From: an uncultured Caulobacteraceae bacterium
GTDB lineage: Bacteria; Pseudomonadota; Alphaproteobacteria; Caulobacterales; Caulobacteraceae
NCBI GenBank assembly: GCA_946480495.1
Contig: CAMLKO010000044.1
Coordinates: 1-7,625 of the forward strand
Length of the DNA stretch: 7,625 nucleotides
Direction: 5' to 3'
Both the position numbers and the translations under genes were made by a program. The notes below the pieces were generated by a model, which did no database searches, had not been told where the DNA came from, and saw only the letters and a program-made list of their open reading frames with translations. Position 1 is the first letter of the stretch. Every line of letters starts with the position of its first letter. This document shows positions 4,148-7,625 of this stretch, piece after piece.

Positions 4148-6784
4148 CTAGGCAGCCTTCTTGCCGCCGAGTTTGGCGATGGCGGCTTCGAGGGAGCGTT
4201 CGCTGTCGCAGTAGTCTTTCCAGGCGGTCATCCTGGCCACGTGGGCGGGGGCGTTGCGGATGGTCCAGCGCTTGGGGTCGAGGCCGGGCTTCACGTCTTT
4301 CCATTCGACCGGCATCGAGACCGGGGCGCCGGGGCGGCCTCTCGGAGAGAGGGGCGCGACGGCGGTCGAGAGGCGGTCGTTGCTCAGGTAGTCGAGGAAG
4401 ATGCGGCCGCCGCGGACCTTCTTGGCCATGTTGATGGTGTAGCGGTCGGGGGAATCGGCCGCCATGCGGGCGCAGAGTTCGCGGGCGAAGGTCTTGGCGG
4501 TGGGCCAGTCGAGCTTCTTCTTCGACTTCGCCAGCGGGGTGACGACGTGCAGGCCCTTGCCGCCCGTCGTCTTGCAAAAGGCAACTAGACCAACGGCTTC
4601 CAGCCGTTCCTTCACCTCCAGCGCGGCCTCGATCACCCGGGGGAAGCCGAGGTCCTCGTCGGGATCGAGGTCGAAGATCAGGCGGCCGGGGACCTCCGGA
4701 TCCCATGGCTGGCAGTTCCAGGGGTGCAGCTCGACGGCGCCGACCTGCGCCATGGCGATCAGGCCTTCGATGCGGTCGACCTGCTGGTAGGGCTTGTGGT
4801 CGCCATAGACCGGCACCTGCTCGATCAGCGCCGAGGCGCCCTTGCCGGCGTGGCGCTGGAAGAAGCGTTCGCCGCCGATGCCCTCCGGCATGCGGATGAT
4901 CGACAGGGGCCGGCCCTTGATGTGCTCCATCATCCACGGCCCGACCGCCTCGTAGTAGCGGGCGAGGTCGAGCTTGGTGACCGGCTTGCCGTCGCCGCCG
5001 TCGGGCCACAGCGGCTTGTCGGGGCTGGAGATGGTGACGCCCAGCACAACGTTGTCGCCAGACGCGGTCTTCTTCGACGCCGCGGCCTTCGGCTTCGGCG
5101 CCGCCTTCTCGACGGTCTCGACCGGTTCGGCGACCTCGGCGTGGACCTCCTTCGCCGGTTTGTCCTCGCGCAGACCCTTGAAGGCGGCCTGGCGGACGTG
5201 GCCGTCGCCGGTCCAGCCGGCGAACTCGATCTCGGCGACCAGCTGCGGCTTCACCCAGTGGATGTCGGCGGTCTTCTTGGGCGTGCCGGCCTGGAAGGGC
5301 GACTTGTCGACCTCCAGCGGCTTCAGGCGCGCCATCAGGCCGGGGAGGTTGTTCTTGTTGAAGCCCGTGCCCACCCGGCCGACATGGACGAACTTGCCGT
5401 CGCGATAGACGCCGACGATCAGCGAGCGGAACGCCGCGCCCGTCTGGGTCCAGGCGCCGATCACGACCTCCTCGCCCGCGCGGCACTTGGACTTGAGCCA
5501 CGTGTCGCCGCGGCCGGAGCGGTAGGGGGCGTCGAGCTTCTTCGACACGATGCCTTCCAGGTCCATGCGGCAGGCCGACTGCAGCACCGCATCGCCCGCC
5601 GTGATGAAGTGGTCGACGTAGCGGATGCGCTGGCCCTTCGCGTCCTGGTGAGCCTCCAGCAGGTCCTGCAGCCGCGCCTTGCGCTCGCTCAAGGGCAGCT
5701 GGCGCAGGTCTTCGCCGTCGGCGAACAGCAGGTCGAAGACGAAGAAGACCAGGTTCCCGGTCTTGCCGTCGGACAGCGCCGCCTGCAGGCCGGCGAAGTC
5801 GGGCGAGCCGTTGGCGCTCAGCGCCACCACCTCGCCGTCGATCAGGCAGTCGGGCAGGGCGCGGCCTTCGGCCACGATCTCCTTGAACTTGGCCGACCAG
5901 TCGAGGCCCTTGCGGGTCTTCAAGCTGGCCTTGCCGCCGTCGACCCGCAGCTGCATGCGATAGCCGTCGAACTTGATTTCATGGGCCCAGCCGCCGCCGG
6001 GCGGGGGCCGGTCGACCAGCTTGGCGAGCTGGGGCTCGACGAAGCCGGGGATGCCGACCTTCTTCTTTGGCCTGGCCTTGGGCGCATCGGCCTTGGCGGC
6101 GGCGTCTTCGGCGCTGGCTTCCGGGTCGCCATGGTTGGAATTCCAGACCGCGTCGGCCTTGCGCTTCGTCGCGGTGATGAAGGGGGTAGGGGACTTGCCC
6201 TTGCCCGCGGCGATTTCCTCCATCGTGCGGCCCGACGCGACGGAGAAGGCCGTCGATTTCAGGAATTCGTCCTCGTCGCCGTCGCGCTCGAAGCCGTCGC
6301 GGTGTTTGATCAGCAGCCAGTTGTCGCGCTTCTCGCGTTCGCGGCGGGGCATGCGCACCAGGACCCAGCCGCCCTTCATCCGCTCGCCGTCGAAGCGGAC
6401 CTTCAGCTCGCCCTTCTTCAGGCCCCTGGCGATGTCGCCGCCGTCCTCCGGCTCCCAGTAGCCGCGGTCCCACAGCATCACCGTGCCGCCGCCGTACTGG
6501 CCCTTGGGGATCGTGCCTTCGAAGTCGCCGTAATCGATCGGGTGGTCCTCGACCTGAACCGCAAGGCGCCGGTCGTGCGGATCCAGCGAAGGCCCCCTGG
6601 TCACCGCCCAGGACAGGAAGACGCCGTCGAATTCCAGCCGCAGGTCGTAGTGCAGGCGCGTGGCGGCATGTTTCTGGATGACGAAGCGCAGCCGGTTCGT
6701 CTTTGGCGCGCGCGTCTTGCCGCTCGGCTCGGCGGTGACGCCGAAGTCGCGCATCGACTGGTACTTGCGGAGCGTCCGGGCCAT
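4148..6784 (-). CDS. ligD: Multifunctional NHEJ DNA ligase LigD (PE-LIG-POL)
   Basis: The 878-residue enzyme repairs double-strand breaks with Ku. The 3'-phosphoesterase domain (about 1-185) has the residues matching those of Pseudomonas LigD: His39, His45, Asp47, Arg49 and His81. After a basic, Ala/Pro-rich linker (about 195-245), the ATP-dependent ligase domain (about 246-540) has the adenylation motif EIKFDGYR with Lys271, [10 protein letters not shown] (348-357), LEGIVSKK (409-416) and WLKSKCR (429-435). A second Lys/Ala/Pro linker (about 541-575) leads to the primase-polymerase domain (about 580-865): [15 protein letters not shown] (631-645), metal-binding FDLDPD with Asp705 and Asp707, [12 protein letters not shown] (739-750), and FLDYLSNDR (796-804) with the probable third metal Asp798. 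Domain order is that of Pseudomonas LigD, not the mycobacterial POL-first order. Start ATG 6784 gives the typical [17 protein letters not shown]-terminus. ATG 6847 would add 21 residues unlike the family. All catalytic residues I can check are intact. Confidence 0.96.
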   Translation of the reverse strand: MARTLRKYQSMRDFGVTAEPSGKTRAPKTNRLRFVIQKHAATRLHYDLRLEFDGVFLSWAVTRGPSLDPHDRRLAVQVEDHPIDYGDFEGTIPKGQYGGGTVMLWDRGYWEPEDGGDIARGLKKGELKVRFDGERMKGGWVLVRMPRREREKRDNWLLIKHRDGFERDGDEDEFLKSTAFSVASGRTMEEIAAGKGKSPTPFITATKRKADAVWNSNHGDPEASAEDAAAKADAPKARPKKKVGIPGFVEPQLAKLVDRPPPGGGWAHEIKFDGYRMQLRVDGGKASLKTRKGLDWSAKFKEIVAEGRALPDCLIDGEVVALSANGSPDFAGLQAALSDGKTGNLVFFVFDLLFADGEDLRQLPLSERKARLQDLLEAHQDAKGQRIRYVDHFITAGDAVLQSACRMDLEGIVSKKLDAPYRSGRGDTWLKSKCRAGEEVVIGAWTQTGAAFRSLIVGVYRDGKFVHVGRVGTGFNKNNLPGLMARLKPLEVDKSPFQAGTPKKTADIHWVKPQLVAEIEFAGWTGDGHVRQAAFKGLREDKPAKEVHAEVAEPVETVEKAAPKPKAAASKKTASGDNVVLGVTISSPDKPLWPDGGDGKPVTKLDLARYYEAVGPWMMEHIKGRPLSIIRMPEGIGGERFFQRHAGKGASALIEQVPVYGDHKPYQQVDRIEGLIAMAQVGAVELHPWNCQPWDPEVPGRLIFDLDPDEDLGFPRVIEAALEVKERLEAVGLVAFCKTTGGKGLHVVTPLAKSKKKLDWPTAKTFARELCARMAADSPDRYTINMAKKVRGGRIFLDYLSNDRLSTAVAPLSPRGRPGAPVSMPVEWKDVKPGLDPKRWTIRNAPAHVARMTAWKDYCDSERSLEAAIAKLGGKKAA

Positions 6785-6889
6785 GGACCGGAAATCCTTG
6801 CGCCCTGCCGGGGTTCCAGCAGCCCCGGATGCAAGCTTGACCGTCATCCCCCTAGATACCAATGTTATTTTCAGGAAGGGGGGCTTCCG
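6785..6889. promoter_or_regulatory. Divergent promoter region, ligD / secreted coiled-coil gene
   Basis: These 105 bp must carry the promoters of both divergent genes. An AT-richer core lies at 6853-6872. Rightward, TTGACC (6837-6842) with a weak box near 6860-6866 is a possible -35/-10 pair. A purine-rich site (GGAAGGGGGG, 6874-6883) precedes ATG 6890 at good distance. In the ligD direction the leader could form a 6-bp CCGGGG/CCCCGG hairpin (6808-6813 with 6823-6828). A weak AAGGA lies 10 nt before the ligD ATG. No known operator is recognised. Confidence 0.4.
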
Positions 6890-7625
6890 ATGACCAGACA
6901 CAAGCTCCGCATGACCGCGTGCGCCGCCGTGGCGCTGTTGATCGCCGCGCCGGGCATTGCGTTCGCCGATGCGGTCGACGACCTGATGCTCAGCGTCAAG
7001 TCGGACCTCAAGCAGGTCCAGGACATCCAGGCCAAGCGTGACGAGCTCGTCTCGCAGAACGAGAACGACATGAAGGCCTACGACGCCGTCAAGTCGAGCT
7101 ACGACTCCCTGCTGGCCGAGGCCAAGTCGACCAAGGCGCAGTGGGCGGAGCAGGTCGAGAAGCGCTACGACGCCTTCGACAGCATGGTCGACGAGTTCAA
7201 CGCCCAGTGCGCCGCCGACCAGGTCGGTGAGCTGGAAGAGGCGGCCTACAACGCCTGCAACGCGCGCAAGGCCGAGCTCGAACCCTATGTCGCCCAGGGC
7301 CGCGCGGCGGTCGAGGCCGACGACCAGCACTTCATCGACACGGTCATGAAGCCGAAGATCGCCATCCTGCAAAAGCAGGAGACGGGAATGGACGAATACG
7401 CCGACCGGATGAAGGCGCGCTTCGACCAGACGAACGCCATGGACGTCCAGCTCAAGGCGCTGCGCTCGCACGCGCTGCAGACGCTGGGCGGCCTGGGCGA
7501 GGCCTGCAAGGGCGCGTCGTCGATGGAAGCCGTCAAATACTGCAACGCCATCGACTGGGACGGCGCCGGCCCGGGCGCCCTGACCATCGAACAGGTGGCG
7601 CCGATCGCGCTCGCCTGGCCCGGCT
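6890..7625 (+). CDS. Secreted helical protein of unknown function, 3' end beyond window
   Basis: The frame is open from ATG 6890 to the window end (245 codons), so the C-terminus is missing. I do not recognise the family. Residues 1-26 look like a Sec signal peptide: basic MTRHKLR, hydrophobic core about 8-24, and an AFA|DA cleavage site after 26. Residues 28-205 are rich in Glu, Asp, Lys, Gln and Ala and low in Pro and Gly, pointing to long amphipathic helices or coiled coil in the periplasm. Four Cys fall in two pairs, C107/C123 and C206/C218, each second Cys followed by Asn-Ala (CNA), suggesting two disulfides in a repeated helical-hairpin motif. A second ATG (codon 8) would shorten the signal peptide; ATG 6890 has the better purine-rich site at 6874-6883. 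The gene is divergent from ligD with 105 bp between start codons. Nothing ties it to DNA repair. Confidence 0.8.
   Translation, partial: MTRHKLRMTACAAVALLIAAPGIAFADAVDDLMLSVKSDLKQVQDIQAKRDELVSQNENDMKAYDAVKSSYDSLLAEAKSTKAQWAEQVEKRYDAFDSMVDEFNAQCAADQVGELEEAAYNACNARKAELEPYVAQGRAAVEADDQHFIDTVMKPKIAILQKQETGMDEYADRMKARFDQTNAMDVQLKALRSHALQTLGGLGEACKGASSMEAVKYCNAIDWDGAGPGALTIEQVAPIALAWPG

Noticed and set aside
3936..5501. Minus-strand open frame overlapping ligD in another frame
   Set aside because: It reads as Arg/Pro/Gly-rich shadow sequence; the ligD frame carries all catalytic motifs.
6785..7471. Upstream extension of the ligD frame, antisense to the secreted protein gene
   Set aside because: The added sequence has no family similarity, while the ATG at 6784 gives a typical LigD N-terminus and the plus strand has a convincing signal-peptide gene.

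Overview
The window is high-GC DNA with bacterial gene density, and its repeats and gene families suggest an alphaproteobacterium, most likely of the Caulobacter/Phenylobacterium type. That placement is inferred from codon use, protein style and the intergenic palindromes, not proven. It holds five complete genes and two genes cut by the window edges.

Layout: a leftward gene fragment at the left edge (1-216) encodes a receiver-like (response-regulator) N-terminus lacking the usual acidic pair. Divergent from it is an alpha-methylacyl-CoA racemase (345-1472). A 195-bp gap follows, with a perfect tandem 11-bp repeat, a candidate promoter and a large compound hairpin. Next is a YihY/BrkB-family inner-membrane protein (1668-2597). 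Its 3' end overlaps by 26 bp the 3' end of a leftward TusA-like sulfur-carrier gene (2572-2793). Divergent from tusA is the bacterial Ku gene (2847-3707). A 440-bp gap then holds an alternating purine-pyrimidine tract and two palindromic repeat elements. Beyond it lies leftward ligD (4148-6784), convergent with ku. Divergent from ligD, at the right edge, is a secreted, helical, cysteine-containing protein of unknown function (6890 to the end, incomplete).

Functionally, the clear unit is a two-component non-homologous end-joining (NHEJ) system. Ku binds and bridges broken DNA ends and recruits LigD, whose phosphoesterase, ligase and polymerase domains (in that order, as in Pseudomonas) process, fill and seal them. 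The two genes face each other rather than forming an operon. The racemase (branched-chain acyl-CoA metabolism), YihY protein and TusA-like protein have no evident functional tie to NHEJ.

I see no clearly new multi-gene system. The most notable signals are the composite palindromic repeat between ku and ligD, whose two arms differ only at positions that keep each arm's own hairpin paired; the tandem repeat plus compound hairpin ahead of the yihY-like gene; the atypical receiver fragment; and the unrecognised cysteine-paired secreted protein.
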